Source: Candidatus Pacearchaeota archaeon
GTDB taxonomy: Archaea > Nanobdellota > Nanobdellia > Pacearchaeales > GW2011-AR1
NCBI GenBank assembly: GCA_003554465.1
Contig: PWGL01000034.1
Span: forward strand, 1-20,417
Length of the DNA: 20,417 bases
Direction: 5' to 3'
This document shows, piece after piece, positions 12,051 to 20,025 of this stretch. The notes under the pieces were generated by a model. It was not told the origin of the DNA. It saw nothing but the letters and a program-made list of their open reading frames with translations, and ran no database searches. The stretch's first letter is position 1. Every line of letters starts with the position of its first letter. The position numbers were made by a program, and so were the translations under genes.

Positions 12051-14021
12051 ATGGAATTTGAAAATTACCAGTCTTATAACAACAAGTATGGTAGATTAGT
12101 TCAACTTGAAAGAGAAGAAGAGATGAACAGACATATGAACGAAATTAAAAATCTTTCAGGTGTTGAAAGACAAAATAAAGGTAGAGCAATACTAGGGCTG
12201 AGAGGAAAAGAGCAAGGGAGAGAATTTGGAGAATTAATAGTAAAGTTTGTCAAAGACAAAGGGATTCCTAGGAATGAGATTTCTGTAGGGGATTTAGTTA
12301 TGGTTAGTAAGAATAAGCCTTTAGATAAAGATAACCCAACAGGAACAGTGATTGAATCTAATAAATATACTATATCTGTTGCATTTTCAGGGAACATAAA
12401 AAAATTTATTTTTGGTAAAGGTCTAAGAATTGACTTATATGTAAATGATATAACTTTTCAAAGGATGATAGAAGCATTAGAAAATTTTAAAAAAGCAGAT
12501 GGAAGAAAAAAGTTTCTAAGAGATTTGATTTTAGGAAAAGAAAAGCCTAATTTTAAAGATGCAAGCAAATTGAATTTTATAAATAAAAATTTAGACAAGT
12601 CTCAAAAAGAAGCAGTTAAAAATTCATTAGAATCTGAAGACATATTTCTAATTCATGGGCCACCAGGTACGGGGAAGACTACTACAGTTATAGAAGTAAT
12701 AGAACAGCATTTGAAAAAAGGAGAAAAAGTACTGGCTACCGCAGATTCAAATGTGGCAGTAGATAATATGGTGGATTTTTTGACAAACAAAGACAAGAAA
12801 GTTGTCAGGGTGGGCCATCCTGCCAGGGTAACTAAAAATTTAAGAGAACACACTCTAGACTTTATTGTAAAAGACAATGGAAAATATAAGAGGGCTGGAA
12901 ATTTAAGAGAAGAGGTAGAAGAGCTTAATAAAGAGCAAGAAGATGAAATATTTCCTTCTGGAAAAAATAGGAGAGGGTTAAGTAACGAGGAAATAAAAAG
13001 ATTAGCTAAAGATAATAAAAGTAGTAGAGGGTTACCTCCAGGAAAAATTAAAGCTATGGCTGAATGGATAAGATTACAAGACAGGATAAATGAGATGATT
13101 GAGAAAGCAAAAGAGCTTGAAAGAAAGGCCGTATCAGAGATTATTTGGGATGCAGATGTTGTATGTACTACTAACTCCACAGCAGGAGGAGAAATTTTGA
13201 AAGGTAACTATTTTGGACTAGTGGTTATAGATGAGGCAACCCAAGCCACAGAACCTTCTTGCTTAATACCCTTACAATATGCAAATAAAATAGTAATGGC
13301 TGGAGATCACAAACAATTACCCCCTACAATCTTGAATAAAGAGGCACAGAAAGGGTTAAGTCAAACATTATTTGAAAGATTATTAAAAATATATAGGGAA
13401 GAAGGGAACAATATAAAATATATGTTAAAAACACAATATAGGATGAATAAAGATATTATGCAATTTTCTAGCGAAAATTTTTATAATTCTGAGTTAAAGG
13501 CGGATAAATCAGTTGTTAATCATAAATTAGATACCAGAATAAATAGTGGTGAAGAAATTCTTAATCCAGATAATGTAATAGTTTTTGTTGACATTAAAAG
13601 TAATGAAACTACAAGAAACGGCTCAACTTCAAAAGAAAACAATAAAGAGGTTAAAAAAGTAAAAAAGATAATAGATATTTTGTTAGATAAAGGTATTACC
13701 CCCTGTAAGATAGGTATAATTTCACCTTATGATGACCAAATAGATTTATTGAAAAAGAATATACCAGAAGAGAATATAGAAATAAAAACAGTGGATGGTT
13801 TTCAAGGAAGAGAAAAAGATATCATAACCCTTTCTTTTGTTAGGGCAAATAGTAGGGGGGAGATGGGGTTTTTAACTAATTTGAGAAGACTAAATGTCTC
13901 AATAACAAGAGCTAGGAAGAAGTTTATAATGGTGGGAAATAAAAAAACATTGGAAAACAATGAAACATATAGGGATTTAATTGAATATACTAAAAATAAG
14001 GGGATAATAGTTGAAGATTAA
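12051..14021 (+). CDS. IGHMBP2/Upf1-like superfamily 1B helicase
   Basis: 656 aa. ATP-dependent 5'-3' helicase family acting on DNA and/or RNA. It has an N-terminal beta-barrel-like region (about 70-130: ISVGDLVMVSKNKPLDKDNP, TISVAFSGNIKKF), then the RecA-like core: Q-motif-like LNKSQKEAV region, Walker A GPPGTGKTT (203-211, Lys209), ADSNVAVDNM, Walker B VVIDEATQATEPS (DEAT at 394-397), GDHKQLPPTI, QYRMNKDIMQFSS, TVDGFQGREKDIITLSFVRA and NVSITRARKKFIMVG. Charged helices between motifs Ic and II (about 285-360) are the usual insertion. All helicase motifs are intact. Archaea encode one such protein in many lineages; substrate here is not known. It has a leaderless-type TATA box. Confidence 0.94.
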   Translation: MEFENYQSYNNKYGRLVQLEREEEMNRHMNEIKNLSGVERQNKGRAILGLRGKEQGREFGELIVKFVKDKGIPRNEISVGDLVMVSKNKPLDKDNPTGTVIESNKYTISVAFSGNIKKFIFGKGLRIDLYVNDITFQRMIEALENFKKADGRKKFLRDLILGKEKPNFKDASKLNFINKNLDKSQKEAVKNSLESEDIFLIHGPPGTGKTTTVIEVIEQHLKKGEKVLATADSNVAVDNMVDFLTNKDKKVVRVGHPARVTKNLREHTLDFIVKDNGKYKRAGNLREEVEELNKEQEDEIFPSGKNRRGLSNEEIKRLAKDNKSSRGLPPGKIKAMAEWIRLQDRINEMIEKAKELERKAVSEIIWDADVVCTTNSTAGGEILKGNYFGLVVIDEATQATEPSCLIPLQYANKIVMAGDHKQLPPTILNKEAQKGLSQTLFERLLKIYREEGNNIKYMLKTQYRMNKDIMQFSSENFYNSELKADKSVVNHKLDTRINSGEEILNPDNVIVFVDIKSNETTRNGSTSKENNKEVKKVKKIIDILLDKGITPCKIGIISPYDDQIDLLKKNIPEENIEIKTVDGFQGREKDIITLSFVRANSRGEMGFLTNLRRLNVSITRARKKFIMVGNKKTLENNETYRDLIEYTKNKGIIVED

Positions 14022-14085
14022 GCTAATAAGGGTGGTAAAACAAATATCTAAACTATAAATAAGAAAAATAAAAATTAAGTCAAAA

Positions 14086-14553
14086 TTATTCTATATTTGC
14101 AATCTTTATTTTGAAGTCAAGATCTTTTCCAGCTAATGGGTGGTTCAAATCAATAACTACTTTTTCGTCATCAATTTCCACAACTTTTCCCGGGACTTGT
14201 CTTCCATCAGGTGTTCCTAAGGCCAACATCATTCCTTCTTTTGGCTCTTGTCCCTCAGGCATTTTGTCTCTAGGTATTTCTTTTCTCATACCTTCTTTTC
14301 TTTCCCCAAACCCTTTATCTGGGCCTACTGAAAATTCTTTCTCTTCGTCTACTTGCATCCCTCTTACTGCTTCGTCCATTCCGGGAATAACTTTCTTTTC
14401 TCCAACAGTAAATTCTATAGGTTTTCCTTGACCCTTATCTGAAGAGTCAAATACTTCTCCGTCTTTAAATTTACCTTCGTACTCTACTTTAATTTTGTCT
14501 CCTTCCTGGACTTTTCTGTCTTTTCCTTTTTCGGTATTTTTTTCTTCTGTCAT
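14086..14553 (-). CDS. FKBP-type peptidyl-prolyl isomerase, SlyD-like
   Basis: 155 aa. Catalyses cis-trans isomerisation of Xaa-Pro bonds and has chaperone activity through the inserted flap. FKBP core: GDKIKVEYEGKFKDGEVFDS, PIEFTVGEKKVIPGMDEAV, then the insert-in-flap region (GPDKGFGERKEGMRKEIPRD to about residue 120), then IDLNHPLAGKDLDFKIKI, the end typical of archaeal short FKBPs and SlyD. There is no His-rich metal-binding tail and no signal peptide, so it is cytosolic. It lies 30 nt downstream of rnhA on the same strand and may be cotranscribed with it. Confidence 0.93.
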   Translation of the reverse strand: MTEEKNTEKGKDRKVQEGDKIKVEYEGKFKDGEVFDSSDKGQGKPIEFTVGEKKVIPGMDEAVRGMQVDEEKEFSVGPDKGFGERKEGMRKEIPRDKMPEGQEPKEGMMLALGTPDGRQVPGKVVEIDDEKVVIDLNHPLAGKDLDFKIKIANIE

Positions 14554-14583
14554 TTTATTATTTAAACCGATAAATTGGCTTAT

Positions 14584-15003
14584 TTAAGTCTTTTGGTCAA
14601 TATTTCCCATATTTTCATCTAATGCCACATTAACCAACCTATCTGCCTCTTGCATACATTCATCCTCTCTTCTAACGTGCCTATATTTCACCCCGTCCAA
14701 GTCTTTTTCTATCTTTTTCAATTCGTTATGAAATTCTAAGAGGTGCTTATCTCTAATTTTATATTCACCATCCAGTTGTTTTACTACCAATTCGCTATCT
14801 AAATAACATATAATCTCCTTTCCAAATCTCTTCGCTATTTTTAAGGCATTAATTACTCCCTTATACTCTGCCCTATTGTTTGTTGAATGACCTAAAAATT
14901 CTTTATATTTTTTAACAATTTTTTCACCATCATATACTACAACTCCTATTGCGGCAGGACCCGGATTGCCTCTTGCTCCTCCATCACTATATGTTTTTAT
15001 CAT
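14584..15003 (-). CDS. rnhA: ribonuclease HI
   Basis: 139 aa. Cuts the RNA strand of RNA/DNA hybrids (R-loops, primers) using two metal ions. The catalytic set is complete: Asp7 (YSDGGARGNPGPAAIG), Glu46 (TNNRAEYKGVINAL), Asp69 (CYLDSELVVKQL) and Asp121 (EADRLVNVAL), with His109 in KYRHVRRE. The short form without an N-terminal hybrid-binding domain resembles archaeal and Gram-positive type enzymes. GGAG is 8 nt upstream of the ATG (minus strand, 15012-15015). The divergent gene is the XPD-like helicase. Confidence 0.95.
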   Translation of the reverse strand: MIKTYSDGGARGNPGPAAIGVVVYDGEKIVKKYKEFLGHSTNNRAEYKGVINALKIAKRFGKEIICYLDSELVVKQLDGEYKIRDKHLLEFHNELKKIEKDLDGVKYRHVRREDECMQEADRLVNVALDENMGNIDQKT

Positions 15004-15093
15004 TTTATTATCTCCAGTTTATATTAATCTGAGAATATAAGTAGTTAAAAACTTACCCCTAAACTCTTTCATTTTTAATCAAGAATACAAATT

Positions 15094-15103
15094 CTTTTAA
15101 ATG
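15094..15103 (+). promoter_or_regulatory. TATA box of the XPD-like helicase gene
   Basis: CTTTTAAATG is centred about 25 nt before the ATG at 15123; no Shine-Dalgarno sequence is present. Confidence 0.5.
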
Positions 15104-15122
15104 AATACTTTTTTAATTCTTT

Positions 15123-17090
15123 ATGACTAATAAAAATTCTAATTTTTTGGATATTTATAAGGATCCAGGAAATAAGACCGAGAAAAAAAATCAGGAATGG
15201 AGTTTAGAAGAAGAAGGGGAAAAATTGGAACCTTTAAGATTTTCAAACAATAAGACACAGCAAGATATTGTCAAAGAAATTTTAGATACAATAAAAGAAG
15301 GCTACAAAATCATATTTGTTAAGGGTGTCTGCGGTTCAGGAAAGAGCGCAATGGCCCTAAATTTAGCTAAAGAATTTGACAAGGCCTCTGTAGTGGTCCC
15401 AATAAAAACATTACAGAAACAATATGAATATGACTATTCTGAGAAAAAAAGAGTTATGAAAAATGGTAGGAAATTAAAAATAGATATGATAAAAGGAAGG
15501 TCAAATTTTGAGTGTCCATTCTTAAAAAGTGAAGACTATGAATCTGAAGATTTAGGGATATTTGAAGATAATTTATTAGAAGGTAAGACATGTAACAACA
15601 ATAAGATACCTTGCAAAATAGAAATTAAGAAAGAGAACGAGAAAAGAATAAGAGAATATATCAGAAAAAATCCAAAAACAGACAACGACATGGACATAAA
15701 TGATATAAGAAGACTTTCTATAGCTCCTGTATGTCCTTACTGGTCTCCTGTAGTACCTTCTGAAGTAGATTTATCTATGCTGGATTCTAAATGTAAAAAA
15801 TATCATGGTTTAGAGGGAAAAGATTACAATATTCACCAGAGAAAAAAAGGGTGCGGATATTATGACCAGTATCGGGACTTCTTGAATTCAGATGTGTTAA
15901 TATTCAATAGTCATAAATATTTATTAGAGACAACAATGGATAGAAAACCCGCCACAGATATAGAAATAATAGACGAATGTGATGAATTTTTAGACAGTCT
16001 TTCAAATCAAAAAAATATTAACTTAAACAGGTTAGCTATGGCACTATCTACATTATTTTCAGAAGAAGAGGAGGGAAGAGAGGCAATAAAAAAGGTTACA
16101 GACTTGACAAATAAAATTTTAAAAAAGAATCATAATCCGGAAATAAAAAATATAGGTAACACAGATATTAAAGAACTACTAAGGATATTTTTAGACACTA
16201 ATCTTATGGAACTTGCAGAGTGTGATGAGGAAAATTATTGTTATACGGTTGAGGAGGCAGCAAAAACTTTTGAAGATTTCCTATCTGAAACATATGTTTC
16301 TTTTGAAAATAATAAATATAAGGGATACAAAACTGGTAAGGGTGACTTAATAGTAAAAATAGTGACAACTAATATAGATAAGAGATTTAAAGAATTACTT
16401 GATAAAAATAATGTTTTTGTAATGATGTCGGGAACCATACATTCAGAAGAAGTTTTGGAAGAAATCTTCGGGTTATCAAATTATAAAATAATTGAGGCAG
16501 AAACAAAAGAACCAGGAGAGGTAGGTTTAAGAAAGACAGGATTCGAGATAGATTGCAAATATAGAAATTTTAAAGAAGGGATACATAACAGGGAGCAATA
16601 TCTATATTCTTTAAACAGGGCAGTAAAGAAAGCTGAAAAACCAGCACTAGTTAATTTGATTTCTTTTTATGATTTACCTTCTGAAGAAGAAAAAAGTAAG
16701 TTAGGTCTAGATTTAATGAGTAGGGAAAAATTAAAGAATTTACAAATGAATGATAAAGGGGGAGAAATAATTAATAAATTCAAGAGAAAAGAAATGCCTA
16801 TTCTTTATACAACAAAATGTAATAGGGGGGTAGATTTTCCTGGAGAGATTTGTAATAGTATTATATTAACTAAGTTTCCGTACCCAAATATTGGCTCTTT
16901 ATTCTGGAAAATTTTAAGAAAAAACAAGCCAAACTATTTTAACGACTTTTATATGGATAAGGCAAGAAGAAGCTTTTTACAAAGAGTTTACAGGGGTTTA
17001 AGATCTAATAAGGATCATCTTTATTTACTGTCTCCCGACTCAAGGGTTTTCGATAGGCTACCTAAAGAGCTTCAGAATAATTTTAAGTAA
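15123..17090 (+). CDS. XPD/Rad3/DinG-like superfamily 2 helicase
   Basis: 655 aa. ATP-dependent DNA helicase family that usually unwinds 5'-3' with a 4Fe-4S cluster. Motif I GVCGSGKSAM (Lys74), motif II IIDECDEF (Asp284-Glu285-Cys286-Asp287, a variant of DEAH), MMSGTIHSEEVLEEIFG, TTKCNRGVDFPGE and the motif VI-like FLQRVYRGLRS with the arginine finger. Between motifs I and II are six cysteines (131, 157, 164, 204, 224, 244); C131 in RSNFECPF and C244 in KKGCGYYDQYRD sit where XPD and DinG place cluster ligands, so an Fe-S cluster is likely, with two extra cysteines. The insert around 166-225 is longer than in canonical XPD. It is a probable repair or structure-resolving helicase; the exact subfamily is unclear. 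Confidence 0.88.
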   Translation: MTNKNSNFLDIYKDPGNKTEKKNQEWSLEEEGEKLEPLRFSNNKTQQDIVKEILDTIKEGYKIIFVKGVCGSGKSAMALNLAKEFDKASVVVPIKTLQKQYEYDYSEKKRVMKNGRKLKIDMIKGRSNFECPFLKSEDYESEDLGIFEDNLLEGKTCNNNKIPCKIEIKKENEKRIREYIRKNPKTDNDMDINDIRRLSIAPVCPYWSPVVPSEVDLSMLDSKCKKYHGLEGKDYNIHQRKKGCGYYDQYRDFLNSDVLIFNSHKYLLETTMDRKPATDIEIIDECDEFLDSLSNQKNINLNRLAMALSTLFSEEEEGREAIKKVTDLTNKILKKNHNPEIKNIGNTDIKELLRIFLDTNLMELAECDEENYCYTVEEAAKTFEDFLSETYVSFENNKYKGYKTGKGDLIVKIVTTNIDKRFKELLDKNNVFVMMSGTIHSEEVLEEIFGLSNYKIIEAETKEPGEVGLRKTGFEIDCKYRNFKEGIHNREQYLYSLNRAVKKAEKPALVNLISFYDLPSEEEKSKLGLDLMSREKLKNLQMNDKGGEIINKFKRKEMPILYTTKCNRGVDFPGEICNSIILTKFPYPNIGSLFWKILRKNKPNYFNDFYMDKARRSFLQRVYRGLRSNKDHLYLLSPDSRVFDRLPKELQNNFK

Positions 17091-17096
17091 TTTTTA

Positions 17097-17492
17097 TCAA
17101 TCTCTAAGAAAAGGTATTGCTAGAGGGTAAGACCATATTTCCTCATCTCCTGCCTTTACTGCGCCAATTATACAAAATACAAAATCTAAAATTCCTAGGG
17201 CGAATACTATAAGGAAAAAAATACCTAGGAAAATAAGAAAATACATTGATACGGCCGACAAGAAAAATAATGCAACAATGGCTATAAAACAAAAAATAAA
17301 ATAAATCAAAAGACTTATCTGCCAGTTTAAGGCCCTACGTGCATGTTTCTTTACATACTCACTTTTAGTAACTATAAGTATTATTAAAGGGGCAAAAAGG
17401 TTTACAAATAAACTTATTATGTGGGTTACGATTGCTAATGTTTTGTCATCTGAATTTATTTTTCTTTTCTGACTTTTCTGCTTTTTTACCAT
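17097..17492 (-). CDS. DUF4870-family membrane protein
   Basis: 131 aa. After a Lys-rich start (MVKKQKSQKRKINSDDK) come hydrophobic segments at about 22-42, 58-80 and 82-108, the last probably two closely packed helices. Family features: LAIVTHIISLFVNLFAPLII, YVKKHARRALNWQISLLIY, and a C-terminal AVKAGDEEIWSYPLAIPFL. Known members are small integral membrane proteins of unknown function. A minus-strand TATA-like TTTTTAAGGTA (17514-17524) is about 26 nt upstream of the ATG. It converges with the helicase gene with a 6-nt gap. Confidence 0.88.
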   Translation of the reverse strand: MVKKQKSQKRKINSDDKTLAIVTHIISLFVNLFAPLIILIVTKSEYVKKHARRALNWQISLLIYFIFCFIAIVALFFLSAVSMYFLIFLGIFFLIVFALGILDFVFCIIGAVKAGDEEIWSYPLAIPFLRD

Positions 17493-17556
17493 CTTTATAT
17501 AAGTTAACAGTACCTTAAAAACCTTTTCTTAATTCAGAATATCAAAATCGGATTAG

Positions 17557-17600
17557 ATTTATAAAGTTCGTATAATTATATTATTATGAAGTAAGAGGGG
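17557..17600 (+). promoter_or_regulatory. leadered promoter of the 17606-19603 operon
   Basis: ATTTATAAAG (17557-17566) lies about 45 nt before the ATG, giving a leader of about 20 nt that contains GAGGGG (17595-17600) 5 nt from the start. This is one of the few genes here with a plausible Shine-Dalgarno sequence in a true leader. Confidence 0.5.
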
Positions 17601-17605
17601 TTCGA

Positions 17606-18223
17606 ATGAAAAGAAATATGTTATGTGTGGGTGTAGATGACACAAATCATGCTAATAATAACCAAAGAGGCGATTTATTTAGTGCCACCTTTTCTCTTGA
17701 ACAAAAAGACATTATTCCTGAAGAGCGAAAGAACAGAAGATATTCTTGCGAAGTAATAAATTGGGTAGATAGAAATGATTATAGGTTCACTCAACTTATA
17801 GATGATAGGCTAAGGCGCTTCAAACCATTAACACCTTTCTTTTCTTGTTTTTTGATAAGTAGTTACTTAAAAGATTTAAAAATTTCTCCCGAGAATATAG
17901 AAATAAGGATAGATGGGGAAATTGAAAGATACCAGGAAGCCTGGATTAAAGATTATTTTAGAACCTTTGATTGTAATGTGAATGTAAAAAATTTAGTTAA
18001 ACCAAATAAAGGTAGGATGTCTTGCTCAACTGTTTTGTATGCCGCAGATATTCTTTCCAGATACATAAATAGGAAATTGGAGAGAGTTAATTTTCAGGGG
18101 GAATTAGGGAGAGAGAAAATAAATGAACTGGGAGACTGGTTCATTAATAGAGGCTTAGCAGATAAATTTGTACCCCTAACAGATGAATTTAAATCTAAAT
18201 TGGCTGAAAAAATATATAGTTAA
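17606..18223 (+). CDS. uncharacterised protein with possible RNase H-like fold
   Basis: 205 aa, soluble. The opening CVGVDDTNHANNNQRGDLF reads as a first beta strand carrying two Asp residues and leading into a loop. Later come IEIRIDGEIERYQEAWIKDY (strand with Asp and Glu, then a helix) and SCSTVLYAADILSRYI (helix with Asp). This order of acidic residues resembles the RNase H-like superfamily (nucleases, resolvases, transposases), but no family is recognised and the assignment is inference. It is the first gene of an apparent operon: 11 nt to the XerA-like recombinase, which overlaps the next gene. That context favours a role in DNA processing. Confidence 0.6.
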   Translation: MKRNMLCVGVDDTNHANNNQRGDLFSATFSLEQKDIIPEERKNRRYSCEVINWVDRNDYRFTQLIDDRLRRFKPLTPFFSCFLISSYLKDLKISPENIEIRIDGEIERYQEAWIKDYFRTFDCNVNVKNLVKPNKGRMSCSTVLYAADILSRYINRKLERVNFQGELGREKINELGDWFINRGLADKFVPLTDEFKSKLAEKIYS

Positions 18224-18234
18224 GATAAATAAAA

Positions 18235-19068
18235 ATGGATAAAGAAAAATTTTTGAAAAAGATTAAGACTGAATTGAAAATAAGCAAGAATTCAGAAAAT
18301 ACTATAAAGAGTTATATGGTAAGCAATAGGAATTTTTTAGACTTTATAAATAAAAATCCAGATAAGGTTGAAGAGGAAGATGTAAAAGAGTATCTTGCAG
18401 AAAATTTATCTGATAAGTCGGTATCAACCACAATATTATTTTTATCTGCCATAAGATATGCTTATTCTAACATATTAGACAATGACATAACAAAAAGAAT
18501 TAAGAGGCCAAAAAAAAGCAAGAAAATCCCCACAGTTTTAACTAAAAAAGAAAGTAAGGAGTTAATAAGTTCTTGCAAGAGAGAAAAAAGCAGATTAATA
18601 GTAGGGCTATTATATGCAGCAGGATTGAGAGTTTCAGAATTAACCAATCTAAAAATAAATCATCTAAACTTTAATGAAAAAATAGGTTATGTTAAACAGG
18701 GAAAAGGTAGGAAAGACAGAATTTTTAATATACCTAATTTTTTATATGAAGATTTGAAAAAAATAGCAGAAAAAAATGAGGATGAAAGAAATGAATATTT
18801 GTTTTCAGGACCTAACGGAAAATTAAGTAGTAGAAATATACAGAAAATTGTATCTAATGTTGCTAAAAAATCAAATATTGATAAAAATATTCACCCCCAC
18901 ACATTAAGGCATTCCTTTGCAACCCACTTATTAGAAAACGGGGTAGATCTTAGAAAAATTCAAGAACTATTAGGTCATGCGGATTTGTCTACAACCCAAC
19001 TATATGCTCATGTCTCAACAGAAGAGTTAAAAAAGATTAAATCTCCCTTAGATTTAGAAGATGAGTGA
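18235..19068 (+). CDS. xerA: XerA/XerC-D-type tyrosine recombinase
   Basis: 277 aa, the size of archaeal XerA, which resolves chromosome dimers at dif. The N-terminal SAM-like DNA-binding domain (about 1-95) includes SENTIKSYMVSNRNFLDFI. The catalytic domain has all six residues: Arg132 (AAGLRVSELTNL), Lys157 (KQGKGRKDR), His222 and Arg225 (HPHTLRHSFATHLLENG), His248 (LLGHADLSTTQLYAHV) and nucleophile Tyr257. Nothing suggests truncation. The TGA overlaps the next gene's ATG by 8 nt. An integrase of a mobile element is possible, but the lack of tRNA or other phage genes and the XerA-like length favour the housekeeping role. No dif site was identified. Confidence 0.93.
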   Translation: MDKEKFLKKIKTELKISKNSENTIKSYMVSNRNFLDFINKNPDKVEEEDVKEYLAENLSDKSVSTTILFLSAIRYAYSNILDNDITKRIKRPKKSKKIPTVLTKKESKELISSCKREKSRLIVGLLYAAGLRVSELTNLKINHLNFNEKIGYVKQGKGRKDRIFNIPNFLYEDLKKIAEKNEDERNEYLFSGPNGKLSSRNIQKIVSNVAKKSNIDKNIHPHTLRHSFATHLLENGVDLRKIQELLGHADLSTTQLYAHVSTEELKKIKSPLDLEDE

Positions 19069-19603
19069 TAAATGTCAGAAATGTGGTTATGAAGGAAAAG
19101 ATATAGATATGGTTAGAGAGAATTTCAAAGATAAGAATTATGAATTTAAATTATGTTCAATATGCAGAAAGTTTTTACCTTCTGAAAAATTAGAAGAATA
19201 TATGGGGGAGAAAGTTGATTGGAGACAACTAGAAAGCTTTAGAAAATATGGTGAGAATAAAAATATAGTTGAGATGGGAAAAAAGGCTAAAGAAGGGAAT
19301 ATAGTAAATAGGGCACCTTATGGTTTCAGGATTAAAGAAAAAGAATTAAAATTTCATCCCGAGGAAAAATTAAAAGTTGAGAAAATATTTAGGGATTTTT
19401 TGAATGATGAATCAAACCTAAGTAGTCTGGCAAAAAAATATGGTTTTTCGGTGAACGGAATAAAAAAAATATTGAGAAATTTCACCTATATAGGCAAGGT
19501 TAGGTTTAACGGCCAAATATATCATGGGAACCACGAACCAATAATTTCTACAGAACTTTTCAATAAGACACAGTCAAAACTGGAAAAATTAAGTATTAAA
19601 TAA
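19061..19603 (+). CDS. zinc finger fused to serine-recombinase DNA-binding domain, no catalytic domain
   Basis: 180 aa. The N-terminus has a four-Cys zinc module (C5-x2-C8 ... C32-x2-C35). Residues about 80-176 match the 'Recombinase' DNA-binding domain (PF07508 type) of large serine recombinases: MGKKAKEGNIVNRAPYGFRI, VEKIFRDFLNDESNLSSLA, VNGIKKILRNFTYIGKVRF, then HGNHEPIISTELFNKTQSKL. The resolvase catalytic domain with its Ser nucleophile is absent; upstream coding sequence is the tyrosine recombinase in another frame, so this is not a truncation of an adjacent remnant. It starts inside the end of xerA (ATGAGTGA), implying translational coupling. I infer a domesticated DNA-binding protein that may recruit or position XerA, or regulate the operon. 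Confidence 0.8.
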   Translation: MSDKCQKCGYEGKDIDMVRENFKDKNYEFKLCSICRKFLPSEKLEEYMGEKVDWRQLESFRKYGENKNIVEMGKKAKEGNIVNRAPYGFRIKEKELKFHPEEKLKVEKIFRDFLNDESNLSSLAKKYGFSVNGIKKILRNFTYIGKVRFNGQIYHGNHEPIISTELFNKTQSKLEKLSIK

Positions 19604-19607
19604 AAAA

Positions 19608-20024
19608 TTATCGATAGCTTGACTGTCTCTTACTTCTAGCCTTTGATATTCCTGGCTTGCAAGGCTCTTTTCTTCTTGTATCTGCAATTAATAAATTTCT
19701 ATCATAATTTGTAAACGCTTCTTCCAACTTCTTACTTTTACTTGCCTCCACTAATGCCCTGGCAATTGCCAACCTAGATGCCTCAATCCTACTTTCCTGA
19801 CCACCACCTCTCACATTCACTTTTATGTCAAACTTCAATTCACCTAAGGTCTCTTTTGCTATTTTTAATGGTTCCTCAATTAATAACTTCCTTATTTCTG
19901 AAAGTAATGTATGGGGTCTTTTATTTATTGTAACTTTTCCAGTACCCTTAATTATTGTAGCACTTGCAACACTTGATTTTCTCTTTCCAGAGACCACTAT
20001 ATTTTCATTATTCTTATTTACCAT
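19608..20024 (-). CDS. rps9: 30S ribosomal protein S9 (uS9), archaeal type
   Basis: 138 aa. Small-subunit protein whose C-terminal tail reaches the decoding site and contacts P-site tRNA. Signature: VVSGKRKSSVASATIIKGTG at the start, VNVRGGGQESRIEASRLAIA in the middle, and the Arg-rich end KARSKRQSSYR, the archaeal/eukaryotic version. It follows rpl13 with a 1-nt gap, as in the conserved archaeal rpl13-rps9 gene pair. Its stop is 4 nt from that of the zinc-finger gene. About 8 polar residues precede the conserved VVSGKRK. Confidence 0.96.
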   Translation of the reverse strand: MVNKNNENIVVSGKRKSSVASATIIKGTGKVTINKRPHTLLSEIRKLLIEEPLKIAKETLGELKFDIKVNVRGGGQESRIEASRLAIARALVEASKSKKLEEAFTNYDRNLLIADTRRKEPCKPGISKARSKRQSSYR

Positions 20025-20025
20025 T

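Noticed and set aside
12653..13180. 175-codon minus-strand frame inside the Upf1-like helicase
   Set aside because: It is opposite conserved helicase motifs and has no promoter or family resemblance.
17493..17605. dif site for XerA next to its gene
   Set aside because: No 28-bp imperfect palindrome with a 6-nt spacer could be found by eye in the short gap.
18235..19603. Integrated phage or plasmid boundary
   Set aside because: No tRNA, direct repeats or phage structural genes are seen; XerA-like length and flanking ribosomal genes favour the chromosome core.
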